Assembly (NCBI RefSeq): GCF_024753545.1
Contig: NZ_JANTOO010000020.1
Span: forward strand, 372,001 to 436,000
Direction of reading: 5' to 3'
Origin: Lysinibacillus pinottii
GTDB lineage: Bacteria; Bacillota; Bacilli; Bacillales_A; Planococcaceae
Length of the DNA stretch: 64,000 bases
Of this stretch, positions 23,630-33,210 are shown one piece after another. Position 1 is the stretch's first letter. Each line of letters begins with the position of its first letter. The position numbers were made by a program, and so were the translations under genes. Under the pieces are notes generated by a model, which searched no databases, was not told the DNA's origin, and was given only the letters and a program-made list of their open reading frames with translations.

Positions 23630-25512
23630 TATTTATTTCCCCCTTTGCCATAAAGTTGTTCTTCAATTTCAAGAATTTCTTCTTTGTGTAAATGGAAGCC
23701 GTGATCATCTTTAACAGAGCGGACAATCATTGCGCCAAATGTAATTGCAAGACCTGCAATTAAAACATAAATTGACCAAGGTTTATCTGCATCAGGATTA
23801 TAAAGTGCACCGAATGCTGCAATAAACATACCTAATGAAATAACGAATGGAATCGCTGAGTTATTTGGCATATGAATATCGCCTAGTGGCTCAGCAAATG
23901 TAACTTCTTTGTTACCTTCTTGTTTTTCAATCCACCATGGATCTAAACCACGAACAAGAGGTGTTTGACGGAAGTTGTAGAATGGAATTGGTTGTGGAAT
24001 TGACCATTCTAATGTACGTCCATCGCCCCATGGATCGCGACCTGCTGGTTTGCCTTTGATAGACATTAAGCAGTTGATTACCATTAAGATAACCCCTACA
24101 CCCATCATTAATGCACCGATTGTAGAGATATAGTTGAATTGATCCCAACCTTGACCTTCCATGTAAGTGAATACACGACGTGGCATACCCATTAAACCAA
24201 GGAAGTGTTGAACGAAGAACGTTAAATGGAATCCGATAAAGAATATCCAGAAAGTAATTTTACCAAGCGTTTCGTTTAACATACGGTTGAAGAAAATTGG
24301 CCAGTAGAAATGTGCTGAACCAAATAATGCAGTAACGATACCACCAACGATTACGTAGTGGAAGTGAGCTACGATAAAGTAAGAATCATGTAATTGGTAG
24401 TCAAGAGGTGCAGATGCTTGCATTACCCCTGTAACACCACCCGCAACGAATGACGGAATGAAACCAAGTGCATAAAGCATTGGTGTTGTAACTTTAATAG
24501 ATCCACCCCAAATCGTTAGGATCCAGTTGAATACCTTCATACCTGTTGGAACGGCAATTGCCATTGTTGCAACGGCGAAGATAGCGTTTGCTGTTGGTCC
24601 AAGACCAACTGTAAACATATGGTGGGCCCAAACCATGAACCCTAAGAAACCGATTAAAATTGTTGCGAATACCATTGAAGAGTATCCGAATAAACGTTTA
24701 CGAGAGAACGCTGGGATAATCTCAGAGAATAATCCGAACGCAGGTAATACTAAGATATATACTTCTGGGTGTCCGAAGATCCAGAATAAGTGTTCCCAAA
24801 TAACTGTGTTACCACCCATTGTATGGTCAAAGAAGTTACCACCGAACATACGGTCAAATAACATCATTAATAAACCAATTGTTAATGGAGGGAATGCGAA
24901 TAAAATTAATGCACTTGATACAAGAGCTGTCCATGTGAATAATGGCATACGCATGAATGTCATACCAGGAGCACGCATCGTGATAATCGTAACGATAAAG
25001 TTAAGACCCGAAATTAACGTACCTGCACCTGAAATCTGTAAACCAAGTACATAGAAGTCAATACCATGCCCTGGAGAATATAAAGATAGTGATGCATAAG
25101 AAGTCCAGCCCGCATCAGGAGCGCCACCCATAAAGAATGACAGGTGAAGGAATACTGCACCTAGGAAGAATAACCAGAACCCTAATGAGTTAAGGAACGG
25201 GAATGCAACGTCACGTGCACCAATTTGTAATGGTACAAGCATGTTCATAAATGCGAATAGTAATGGAGTAGCAGCTAGGAATAACATCGTTGTTCCGTGC
25301 ATTGTTAATAATTCATTGAAAAAACCAGCTGACACGAAATCGTTATTTGGTTTCATTAACTGAATACGCATTAATAACGCTTCAAAACCAGCGATAGCGA
25401 AGAACAATGTACCGGCTAATAAATACATAACTGCTAACTTTTTATGGTCAACAGTAGTAATGTAATCCCAGACAGTTGCTCCAAAGCCCTTTTTCTGTGT
25501 GTATGAGCTCAC
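23629..25512 (-). CDS. ctaD: Cytochrome c oxidase subunit I
   Basis: A 627-residue heme-copper oxidase catalytic subunit. Visible ligands and motifs: MHGTTMLFLAATP (low-spin heme His), FWIFGHPEVYILVLPAFG (CuB His and cross-linked Tyr), VWAHHMFTVG (two CuB His) and HDSYFIVAHFHYVIVGG (heme a3 and heme a His). It reduces oxygen to water while pumping protons. GGGAGGT places the start at GTG 25512 (VSSYTQKKG); the frame opens six codons earlier at a TTG overlapping that site. The C-terminal extension adds helices typical of Bacillus CtaD. Confidence 0.96.
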   Translation of the reverse strand: MSSYTQKKGFGATVWDYITTVDHKKLAVMYLLAGTLFFAIAGFEALLMRIQLMKPNNDFVSAGFFNELLTMHGTTMLFLAATPLLFAFMNMLVPLQIGARDVAFPFLNSLGFWLFFLGAVFLHLSFFMGGAPDAGWTSYASLSLYSPGHGIDFYVLGLQISGAGTLISGLNFIVTIITMRAPGMTFMRMPLFTWTALVSSALILFAFPPLTIGLLMMLFDRMFGGNFFDHTMGGNTVIWEHLFWIFGHPEVYILVLPAFGLFSEIIPAFSRKRLFGYSSMVFATILIGFLGFMVWAHHMFTVGLGPTANAIFAVATMAIAVPTGMKVFNWILTIWGGSIKVTTPMLYALGFIPSFVAGGVTGVMQASAPLDYQLHDSYFIVAHFHYVIVGGIVTALFGSAHFYWPIFFNRMLNETLGKITFWIFFIGFHLTFFVQHFLGLMGMPRRVFTYMEGQGWDQFNYISTIGALMMGVGVILMVINCLMSIKGKPAGRDPWGDGRTLEWSIPQPIPFYNFRQTPLVRGLDPWWIEKQEGNKEVTFAEPLGDIHMPNNSAIPFVISLGMFIAAFGALYNPDADKPWSIYVLIAGLAITFGAMIVRSVKDDHGFHLHKEEILEIEEQLYGKGGNK

Positions 25513-25552
25513 AACTTTTACCTCCCTCAAAATTTGTTACATAGAACGGAAA

Positions 25553-26641
25553 TTATTTTTCAACTGATAAGCCCATGATATAAGTTGCAAGAGCTTCAAT
25601 TTCTTCGTCAGATAAATTGCCGTATATAGGTGCAGTACCATCAGCATTCATCATCAAGTTACCTGGTTTAAATTCCTCAGGGTTTTTAATCCAAGCTTTT
25701 AAGTTTTCTTCATTGTGTTCTAAGAAACCAGCAACACGGTTACGGTCACCAAACGTAGTTAAGTTTGGACCTGGTGTACCGCCTGCTCCTGAACCAGAGA
25801 TAGCATGACAGCCTAAGCAGCTGTTAGCAAAAGTTGCTTCGCCAAGATCTGATGATGCTTTGTCAGCAGTCTGTCCTTCTGTTGCTTTCATTGCATCAAC
25901 CCATGCGTCAAATGCATCTGGGCTTAAAGCTTTTACTTTAAAGTCCATTAAAGCATGTGAAGGTCCACATAATTCAGCACATTTACCATAAAATACGCCA
26001 TCTTTTAGGTCTTTAGATTCTTTATCAAATACTAAATAGAATTTGTTTAAGTTTTCTACGTTTGTATCCATTTTACCGCCTACAGCAGGAATCCAGAATG
26101 AGTGCTTAACATCGGCAGCTTTTAAATTAAAGTAAACTTTTTCACCTGTTGGTACTACTAGCTCTTGAGCCGTTATAATACCTTGGTTAGGATATTCGAA
26201 CTCCCACCAGTACAATTTTGCTGTTACATTGATTGTTAGGGCAGTTTTGTTCCCCTCTTCATCTACCTCATCCATTGCAGCAACATCTGCAAATTTATAA
26301 GTAGTTGTAACAACTGGTACAGCGATAATTAATAATAGAATAATTGGTATAACTGTCCAAATCACTTCTAACGTATGACTACCCTCTACTTGCTTAGGGA
26401 TAACATTTTCACCAACGCGTGAACGACGGTATTTCAGGAATGCAAGTAAATAAATAACGGATACTATTACCACTACTAGCGTCATAATTACAGTAGTTAA
26501 CAGTAATAAATTTAATTGTTGTTTACCTACTTCTCCAGATGGTTTTAGTGTAGAAAGATAATCTTCACCACAACCTGAAAGGAAAACCATCATCACTGCT
26601 AGAAGTGAAAAAAGACGCCATTTTTTAAGCCCTTTCATCAT
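25553..26641 (-). CDS. ctaC: Cytochrome c oxidase subunit II with fused cytochrome c (caa3)
   Basis: A 362-residue lipoprotein: lipobox LSGC (Cys near residue 24), two transmembrane helices, a cupredoxin domain with the CuA site (CAELCGPSHALM and upstream VKHSFWIP), and a C-terminal cytochrome c domain with CLGCH heme motif and MMNADG axial-Met region. The fused cytochrome makes this a caa3-type oxidase. It accepts electrons outside the membrane and passes them to CtaD. AGAGGGG lies about 14 bases before the first of two ATG codons, so the second Met is also possible. Confidence 0.95.
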   Translation of the reverse strand: MMKGLKKWRLFSLLAVMMVFLSGCGEDYLSTLKPSGEVGKQQLNLLLLTTVIMTLVVVIVSVIYLLAFLKYRRSRVGENVIPKQVEGSHTLEVIWTVIPIILLLIIAVPVVTTTYKFADVAAMDEVDEEGNKTALTINVTAKLYWWEFEYPNQGIITAQELVVPTGEKVYFNLKAADVKHSFWIPAVGGKMDTNVENLNKFYLVFDKESKDLKDGVFYGKCAELCGPSHALMDFKVKALSPDAFDAWVDAMKATEGQTADKASSDLGEATFANSCLGCHAISGSGAGGTPGPNLTTFGDRNRVAGFLEHNEENLKAWIKNPEEFKPGNLMMNADGTAPIYGNLSDEEIEALATYIMGLSVEK

Positions 26642-26709
26642 AGCTTAATTAAACCCCTCTTTCTTTGTTGTATTTTCATGTGTACATAGGACATTAGTTC
26701 TGTCTATAT

Positions 26710-26735
26710 GAATTCTTTTAAAAAAGAAAGAATTC
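26710..26735 (-). terminator. Hairpin in the ctaB-ctaC gap
   Basis: GAATTCTTT / AAAGAATTC perfect 9-bp inverted repeat immediately after ctaB and about 70 bases before ctaC. No U tract follows, so it is a weak terminator at best. In B. subtilis the same gap carries a regulatory terminator-like structure. Confidence 0.45.
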
Positions 26736-26741
26736 CTAAAT

Positions 26742-27659
26742 TTAGCTAAACACCGCAAATATTATGATGGATACAAATAGTATGGTCATATGATTCAATG
26801 AATAAATAAACATTCTGTTTGCCCATTTCATATCATCTTTTGCTGTAAAGCCTTTCAGAGCTAGTATTAACCAACCCAAGTTCAATGCAGTAGCAAGAGT
26901 TAAAAAGCCAATTCCAAGCTCCGGTAAAAGGAAAGGTAACGGTAATAATAAAAGAATCCAGAATAACATTGAGTACTTTGTACGTTTAAATCCCTTTACA
27001 ACTGGTAGCATTGGTATTTTAGCTGCACGATATTCCTCTGTACGTTTCATAGCAAGCGCGTAGAAATGTGGTGGTTGCCATGCAAACATAATTAGAAATA
27101 AGGCAAGTGCTCCTGGACCTAAAGCAGGCTCAACTGCTGCGAATCCAATAATAGGAGGAATAGCCCCTGAAATGCTTCCTACAACCGTGTTACTAACATG
27201 CTTTCTCTTTGACCACATTGAATACAGAACGACATAAGCAAATATTCCTGCTAGTCCCCACATGCCGGCTGCAAACGATGCCGCAAATAACAAAATTTCA
27301 CCTACAATTAAAAATGAGAGGGCAATGGTCAATACAAAATTTGGCTTGAATCTGCCAGTCACTGTCGGTCTTGCCTTCGTTCTTTTCATGATCGGATCTA
27401 TATCTTGATCAATAAAGTTATTCATTGCACCTGAGCCACCAATGATTAATGCCGCACCCAGCATGGTGAATAAGATGACATCCAGTTCTTGCAAGAAGTG
27501 TCTACTAGTAAATTGAAAAGCCAGCCACATCCCTGTAAACGTTGTGACAAGATTCGAGTTTACAATGCCAATTTTTATTAGTGCTAAGAAATCTTTTACA
27601 ACTGATGTTGTTTCTGGACCAGTATTTCTAGTAGCCGCCAGCGTACGACCGTTTGACAT
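26742..27659 (-). CDS. ctaB: Protoheme IX farnesyltransferase (heme O synthase)
   Basis: A 305-residue UbiA-family prenyltransferase with about nine helices and the two aspartate motifs NNFIDQDIDPIMKRTKARP and YSMWSKRKH plus PPHFYALAMKRTEEYRAAKIPMLPVVKG. It transfers farnesyl from farnesyl diphosphate to heme B. AAAGGAGAGG fixes the ATG at 27659; a longer frame lacks such a site. It is first in the ctaBCDEF operon and divergent from ctaA, which uses its product. Confidence 0.95.
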   Translation of the reverse strand: MSNGRTLAATRNTGPETTSVVKDFLALIKIGIVNSNLVTTFTGMWLAFQFTSRHFLQELDVILFTMLGAALIIGGSGAMNNFIDQDIDPIMKRTKARPTVTGRFKPNFVLTIALSFLIVGEILLFAASFAAGMWGLAGIFAYVVLYSMWSKRKHVSNTVVGSISGAIPPIIGFAAVEPALGPGALALFLIMFAWQPPHFYALAMKRTEEYRAAKIPMLPVVKGFKRTKYSMLFWILLLLPLPFLLPELGIGFLTLATALNLGWLILALKGFTAKDDMKWANRMFIYSLNHMTILFVSIIIFAVFS

Positions 27660-27995
27660 ACTACCTCTCCTTTCATTTTTGTAAGCATATTCCGCTAACA
27701 ATAACTATAGCGAAATTTGCGATTGATTTCTAGACATTAAGTGAAATTTAGATGAAGTTGTAAAAATTAGTTTTGTCTAGAAATATAATTAAAAACAACA
27801 TATCTATAGTAAATCATTTTCTAAAATGAATTGTGAAGGTTAAAGCACGAAATTATGAACAATTTGTGAAATGGAATCGACATCTAGTACTCCCTTCCCT
27901 TTACAAGTTGTTTTTTAAACGTATTTTCGATATTATCTAGTAGCAGAAACATTACGTTCTTGTAATGTTGATAGATAAAGTAGGTGACTCATTTT
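27660..27995. promoter_or_regulatory. ctaA/ctaB divergent control region with ResD-like sites
   Basis: No gene is present. TTGTGAA occurs at 27831-27837 and 27864-27870, 33 bp (about three helical turns) apart, resembling the ResD core (TTTGTGAAT type). A candidate ctaA promoter is TTGTTT (27908-27913), 17-base spacer, TATTAT (27931-27936). A perfect 10-bp inverted repeat, TTTCTAGACA (27727-27736) and TGTCTAGAAA (27774-27783), lies on the ctaB side. B. subtilis ctaA is activated by ResDE, so the same is inferred here. Confidence 0.55.
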
Positions 27996-28919
27996 ATGCA
28001 ACACAATAGATATTTAAAGTGGTTTGCTGTTGCCGCTACGGTAGGGATGCTCCTTATTTTATTAGGTGGGGCTCTCGTTACGAAAACAGATAGTGGCTTA
28101 GGCTGTGGTCGAAACTGGCCTGATTGTAATGGATCTCTTATTCCAAAGGAGATTACACCGGAAGTCCTTATTGAATTCTCACATCGTCTTGTTACTGGAG
28201 TCGTATCTATTTCAATTCTTGTGTTAACAGTTTGGACATGGCGTAAGCTCGGACATATTCGTGAAGTAAAACTTTTAGGTTTTTTAGCAATGTTTTTCTT
28301 AATTGCGCAGGCTCTTATTGGAGCTGCTCAAGTACTATGGGGGCAAGGTGATTTCATCTTAGCACTTCATTTTGGTATTTCTCTTATTTCCTTTGCCGCG
28401 GTTCTGCTTCTCTCTATGATTGTATTTGAAGTCGATCGGAAATTTGATGCCGATAACGTATTTATTGGTAAAAAGTTACGTTGGCATACAATTGCTGTCA
28501 CAATTTATTCTTATTTGGTCGTTTATACCGGTGCGTTAGTTCGACATACAGATTCGAGCTTAATTTGCCCAGACTGGCCATTTTGCTATAACGAAACACC
28601 ATTAGCATCTCCAAATAACATGTACGAATGGGTGCAAATGGGACATCGTTTAGCTGTTCTTATTATTTTTATTTGGATTGCATACATAACTTGGCACGCT
28701 GTGAAAGAATATAAAAATCAACGTGTGGTTTACTATGGTTGGATCATTGCTTTTACTATAGTATTTTTACAAGTGATTGCTGGTATGTTAGTAGTCCTAA
28801 CTAAACTGAACTTAACAGTCGCTTTAATGCATTCATTATTAATTTCTCTCTTGTTCGGTCTATTATGTTACATGATCATGCTCGTTGCTCGTAGTAACTA
28901 CAATGAAAAAATGAAATAG
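27996..28919 (+). CDS. ctaA: Heme A synthase
   Basis: A 307-residue, eight-helix protein with the two cysteine pairs of Bacillus CtaA (GLGCGRNWPDCNG and SLICPDWPFCYNE) and heme-ligating His in FSHRLVTG, ALHFGISL, MGHRLAVL and LMHSLLIS. It oxidises the heme O methyl group to formyl, giving heme A for CtaD. AGGTGA eight bases before ATG 27996 selects this start over a GTG four codons upstream. Confidence 0.95.
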   Translation: MQHNRYLKWFAVAATVGMLLILLGGALVTKTDSGLGCGRNWPDCNGSLIPKEITPEVLIEFSHRLVTGVVSISILVLTVWTWRKLGHIREVKLLGFLAMFFLIAQALIGAAQVLWGQGDFILALHFGISLISFAAVLLLSMIVFEVDRKFDADNVFIGKKLRWHTIAVTIYSYLVVYTGALVRHTDSSLICPDWPFCYNETPLASPNNMYEWVQMGHRLAVLIIFIWIAYITWHAVKEYKNQRVVYYGWIIAFTIVFLQVIAGMLVVLTKLNLTVALMHSLLISLLFGLLCYMIMLVARSNYNEKMK

Positions 28920-28929
28920 TTTAATAAAA

Positions 28930-28960
28930 AAGATTCGTTACAGTATTTGTAACGAATCTT
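28930..28960 (+). terminator. Bidirectional terminator after ctaA
   Basis: AAGATTCGTTACA / TGTAACGAATCTT 13-bp stem, with TTTTTTTTC after it on plus and TTTTTATT on minus. Confidence 0.92.
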
Positions 28961-28969
28961 TTTTTTTTC

Positions 28970-29158
28970 TTATCGTTGTTTCTTCATAGATTCAGTTCCT
29001 ATAATCCCTACTATTAAAATAATCATAGATACTAGGGCGTAGTCTTTAAAGAATGATGTAAATGGAATGTCAAAATATCTACAAATCACTGTTACAAGAC
29101 GACCACCTAATAGTATTAAACCAATGACAAACATCCAATTAAATAAAGCTTTAGGCAT
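28970..29158 (-). CDS. Small two-helix membrane protein, unknown
   Basis: A 62-residue protein with two hydrophobic helices (LFNWMFVIGLILLGGRLVTVIC and YALVSMIILIVGIIGTE) separated by a short polar loop, and a basic tail. I do not recognise the family. GAGGAC lies about 8 bases before the ATG and the shared terminator follows closely, which supports a real gene. The decayed TetR regulator lies directly upstream on the same strand, so this may be a survivor of the same transcription unit. Confidence 0.55.
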   Translation of the reverse strand: MPKALFNWMFVIGLILLGGRLVTVICRYFDIPFTSFFKDYALVSMIILIVGIIGTESMKKQR

Positions 29159-29199
29159 GGTTAGTGTCCTCTACTTTCATAGCTGTCCAGCTAATGTTG

Positions 29200-29634
29200 A
29201 TGACCTCTTCGATGAGGTATCCTTCTTAACATGTACTCCCCAATCAATCCTTGAATAAGTTTTACCATAACATGGACAGATGTAATATATTCCCCTTGTT
29301 CCTTTAGTTAATATATTGCTCAAGGCTTGTAATAAAGATCTTCTCCATCACCTGGCAACTTATCAAAAGGAATGTTATTAGCAGTACTAGTAGCGCAGTA
29401 TTACCTTCTGGGTGTATCTCTTGATATGACCTCCATAAAATGAGCTAATGAATCATCCGCAACATGTGTTTTTGCGAAATGATATGAAATTAAAGCTGTG
29501 CTAATGAAAGTACATTTGCAATTTGGGCTAAACTCGACTTCACATAGCCAATATCACTGAACGTCCTTATAGTTACATCAAATAATTTGCTGTTTCCTTG
29601 CTTCCTGAATAAAGGTATTTTTATTAATTTCCAT
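29200..29634 (-). pseudogene. Decayed TetR/AcrR-family regulator
   Basis: From ATG 29634 the minus strand reads MEINKNTFIQEARKQQII; after one extra T the frame continues DVTIRTFSDIGYVKSSLAQIAN, and after a second frame change TALISYHFAKTHVADDSLAHFMEVISRD. Joined, this is a normal TetR helix-turn-helix (ARRxQIIDAxIxxxxxxGYxxxSLAQIAxxxGISTALISYHF). The downstream part degenerates with further stops. Boundaries at the 3' end are approximate. Confidence 0.78.
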
Positions 29635-29713
29635 AAAATCTCATTGATTACTCAAACATCTCTTAATCAATTAATCAAATTCTATATAATTGTTCTCATT
29701 TCTACAATTAAAA

Positions 29714-29750
29714 AAGGTATGCAGATATTAAAAAAGCATCTACATACCTT
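29714..29750 (-). terminator. Terminator after pyc
   Basis: AAGGTATG / CATACCTT outer stem extended by AGAT/ATCT, minus strand continues TTTTTAATTG. Confidence 0.85.
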
Positions 29751-29763
29751 GTATTACTATCAG

Positions 29764-32700
29764 TTATTCAACTTCAATCAGCAAATCACCTGTTGAAATA
29801 GCATCTCCTGCACTTGCATAAACCTCTTTAACGATACCATCTTTTGGTGCTTGGACAGTTGTTTCCATTTTCATTGCCTCTGTAATCAATAGATGATCAC
29901 CACGTTTTACAGGACTTCCTTTGGACACAACGACCTTCAATACAGTACCAGGCATTGTAGCACCAATTTGATTTGGATTACTTGGATCTGCCTTTAATGA
30001 CAGATTGCCATCTACTTCCACGGTCATATCTTGAATGACCAATTCACGGGATTGACCATTTAGCTCAAAGTACAGGACACGCGTTCCATTATGTTGCGGT
30101 TCGCCGATAGAGACCAGTTTAATAATCAGCGTTTTTCCTTTTTCGATTTCAACTTCAATGATTTCACCAAGCTTTAAGCCGTAAAGGAATGTAGGCGTAT
30201 CAAGAACTGAAATATTACCGAAAGATTCTGCCGTTTTCGCATACTCTTCAAAAACTTTTGGATAAAGGGCATATGCCAATACGTCCTTTTTCGAAACCGG
30301 ACGATTCAATTTTTCTTCTAGCACTGCCTCCAATTGTTCAAATTGAATAGGCTCTAATAATTCACCAGGTCGAACTGTAATAGCTTTACGGTCTTTTAGC
30401 ACTACTTGTTGCAATGCTTTAGGGAATCCGCCGTGTGGCTGTCCTAGATAGCCTTGGAATAATTCAATAACAGAGTCTGGGAAATCAATCGTTTGACCCC
30501 TTGTTAATACAGTATTTTCATCTAAGTCATTTTGTACCATAAAGAGTGCCATATCACCTACTACCTTCGAGGAAGGTGTTACTTTGACAATGTCCCCAAA
30601 TAATAGGTTCACACGGGAATACATACGTTTAACTTCTTCCCAGCGATCGCCAAGGCCTACTGCTTTTGCCTGTTGTTGTAGATTACTATATTGTCCTCCA
30701 GGCATCTCATGTACATAGATTTCAGAGTGTGGGCTAATCATGCCACTTTCGAAATCCTTATAATATTTACGTACATCTTCCCAATAATAAGACAATCTTT
30801 CCAATGCATCGATGTCTGCACGGAGCTCACGTTTACTGCCCTTCATGGCATAGTAAAGTGAGTTTGCACTTGGCTGAGATGTGAGACCCGCCATTGACCC
30901 TAATGCTGTATCAATGATATCTACACCTGCCTCAATGGCTTTTGCATATAAGTAAATACCATTACCACTAGTGTCATGGGTATGCAAGTGGATTGGCAGA
31001 CTTGTCGTCTCTTTTAATTCGGAAATTAAACGATATGCTGCTTCTGGCTTCAGTAAACCAGCCATATCTTTAATAGCTAAAATATGAGCACCAGATGCCT
31101 CAAGTTCCTTGGCCATGTCCTTATAATATTGCACAGAATATTTCGCACGAGTATCATCCAGAATATCGCCAGTATAGCAGATTGCCGCTTCCGCAATTTT
31201 CCCTGATTGTCGTGCTGCATCTATAGCTACTTCCATTCCCTTAATCCAGTTCAAGCTATCGAAAATACGGAACACATCAATACCCGATGCAGCTGATTCT
31301 GCGATAAATTCACGGATTAAATTGTCAGGATAGTTCGTGTAACCAACAGCATTGGCACCACGCAACAACATTTGGAATAATACGTTTGGAACTTGCTCAC
31401 GTAGTTTTGCTAAACGCTCCCATGGGTCCTCCTTTAAGAAGCGATACGCCACATCAAACGTAGCACCGCCCCACATTTCCAAAGAGAATAATTGATGCAT
31501 CATACGAGCTGTTGCATCTGCAATTTGATACATATCATGCGAGCGTACACGAGTAGCGAGAAGAGATTGATGAGCATCACGGAAAGTAGTATCCGTTAAT
31601 AGCACATCATCTTGTGCTAAAATCCATTGCACTAAGCCATCTGCTCCCTGTGTATCTAAAATTTGTTTCGTACCGGTTGGTGGCACAATTAAACGATCTA
31701 TTTTAGGAATGTTCGGTTGAACAAAAATGGGCTTTGATTGCTTTTCCACACCAGGGAATCCGTTTAACGTTACATTACCGATATAGCTTAACAGCTTTGT
31801 CCCCCGGTCTTGACGTACTGGGAAATGGAACAGCTCTGGTGTAGTGTCAATAAAGCTTGTATCAAAGGCACCGGATAAAAATTTCTCATGTGTCACAACA
31901 TTATTTAAAAACGGAATATTCGTTTTGACGCCACGAATACGGAATTCTTTTAAATTTCGGTCCATTTTCGCAGCAGCTTCTTTAAAATTCATGCCAGATG
32001 TAGAGATTTTTACGAGTAAGGAATCATAGTATGGTGTGACAACAGCACCTTGGAAACCATTACCGGCATCTAAACGCACTCCAAAACCACCACTAGAGCG
32101 GTAAACCATTAACTTTCCTGTATCCGGCATAAAGTCGTTAGCAGGGTCCTCTGTTGTTACACGAGCCTGAATTGCATAGCCGATCATTGGCATATCTTCT
32201 TGCTTTGGCATATGAATTTCTTCGCTGAACAGGCTATAACCTGCTGCTACCTTAATTTGGGTATGAACAATATCTACACCTGTAATCATTTCTGTAATCG
32301 TATGTTCTACTTGAATGCGAGGGTTTACCTCGATGAAATAAAAATCGTCCCCTGCGACTAAAAATTCCACTGTCCCTGCATTTATGTACGAGACATTCTT
32401 CATTATTTTCACAGCAGCAGCACAAATACGATTTCTTAGCTCTTCGGAAATCGAGTTAGAAGGAGCAATCTCAACTACCTTTTGGTGACGACGTTGGATT
32501 GAACAATCGCGTTCATATAAATGCACAATATTGCCTTGCTGATCACCAATAATTTGTACTTCAATATGCTTTGGTTTTATAATGGCCTTTTCAACATACA
32601 CCTCATCAGAGCCAAAAGCAGCTTTTGCTTCTGATTTTGCGCGTTCATAGGCAGAAGCAAGCTCCTCGGCTGCATGCACAAGACGCATGCCACGACCACC

Positions 32701-33198
32701 ACCGCCAAGCGCTGCCTTAATCATAATTGGATAGCCAAAAGTGCTAGCAAATGCCTCTACCTCTGCTAAATTGGCTACAGGGCCATCTGTACCAGGAATA
32801 ACAGGAATGTCAGCCGCAATGGCTTGCAAACGTGCTTTAACCTTATCCCCAAACATATCTAAATGTTCAGAAGTTGGTCCAATAAAGATAATACCCTCTT
32901 CTTCACAGCGACGTGCAAATTCCACGTTTTCTGATAAAAAACCATACCCAGGATGAATCGCATCAACATCTGCATCTTTTGCGATGGCAATAATACCTTC
33001 AATATCTAAATAGGCATCAATTGGTTTCTTGCCCGCTCCCACTAAATAAGCTTCATCAGCTTTAAAGCGATGAAAAGCACCACTATCTTCTCTTGAATAG
33101 ATAGCAACAGTTTGGATATTCAGCTCCGTACAAGCACGGAAAATACGAATTGCAATTTCTCCTCGATTGGCTACAAGGATTTTGTTGATTGATTCCAT
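29764..33198 (-). CDS. pyc: Pyruvate carboxylase
   Basis: A 1144-residue multidomain enzyme: biotin carboxylase (residues 1-450; KILVANRGEIAIRIFRA, GGGGRGMRLVH, EKAIIKPKHIEVQIIGD, FIEVNPRIQVEHTITE), carboxyltransferase (about 530-1000; DTTFRDAHQSLLATRVRS, HLHTHDTSGNG, SPHSEIYVHEMPGGQYSNL) and biotin carrier domain (last 70; ITEAMKMET with the biotinylated Lys). It carboxylates pyruvate to oxaloacetate, replenishing the citric acid cycle. AAAGGGGG precedes the ATG. It lies 12 bases after ftsW. Full family length. Confidence 0.97.
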   Translation of the reverse strand: MESINKILVANRGEIAIRIFRACTELNIQTVAIYSREDSGAFHRFKADEAYLVGAGKKPIDAYLDIEGIIAIAKDADVDAIHPGYGFLSENVEFARRCEEEGIIFIGPTSEHLDMFGDKVKARLQAIAADIPVIPGTDGPVANLAEVEAFASTFGYPIMIKAALGGGGRGMRLVHAAEELASAYERAKSEAKAAFGSDEVYVEKAIIKPKHIEVQIIGDQQGNIVHLYERDCSIQRRHQKVVEIAPSNSISEELRNRICAAAVKIMKNVSYINAGTVEFLVAGDDFYFIEVNPRIQVEHTITEMITGVDIVHTQIKVAAGYSLFSEEIHMPKQEDMPMIGYAIQARVTTEDPANDFMPDTGKLMVYRSSGGFGVRLDAGNGFQGAVVTPYYDSLLVKISTSGMNFKEAAAKMDRNLKEFRIRGVKTNIPFLNNVVTHEKFLSGAFDTSFIDTTPELFHFPVRQDRGTKLLSYIGNVTLNGFPGVEKQSKPIFVQPNIPKIDRLIVPPTGTKQILDTQGADGLVQWILAQDDVLLTDTTFRDAHQSLLATRVRSHDMYQIADATARMMHQLFSLEMWGGATFDVAYRFLKEDPWERLAKLREQVPNVLFQMLLRGANAVGYTNYPDNLIREFIAESAASGIDVFRIFDSLNWIKGMEVAIDAARQSGKIAEAAICYTGDILDDTRAKYSVQYYKDMAKELEASGAHILAIKDMAGLLKPEAAYRLISELKETTSLPIHLHTHDTSGNGIYLYAKAIEAGVDIIDTALGSMAGLTSQPSANSLYYAMKGSKRELRADIDALERLSYYWEDVRKYYKDFESGMISPHSEIYVHEMPGGQYSNLQQQAKAVGLGDRWEEVKRMYSRVNLLFGDIVKVTPSSKVVGDMALFMVQNDLDENTVLTRGQTIDFPDSVIELFQGYLGQPHGGFPKALQQVVLKDRKAITVRPGELLEPIQFEQLEAVLEEKLNRPVSKKDVLAYALYPKVFEEYAKTAESFGNISVLDTPTFLYGLKLGEIIEVEIEKGKTLIIKLVSIGEPQHNGTRVLYFELNGQSRELVIQDMTVEVDGNLSLKADPSNPNQIGATMPGTVLKVVVSKGSPVKRGDHLLITEAMKMETTVQAPKDGIVKEVYASAGDAISTGDLLIEVE

Positions 33199-33210
33199 AG
33201 ATATCCCCCT

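Noticed and set aside
23927..25054. Long antisense ORFs inside ctaD (plus strand 24527-25054 and others)
   Set aside because: Shadows of a highly conserved gene with biased codon use; no ribosome-binding site and implausible composition.
29587..29796. Plus-strand 69-codon ORF across the pyc terminator
   Set aside because: It overlaps the pyc stop, the terminator hairpin and the TetR remnant on the other strand; low-complexity AT-driven composition and no family resemblance.
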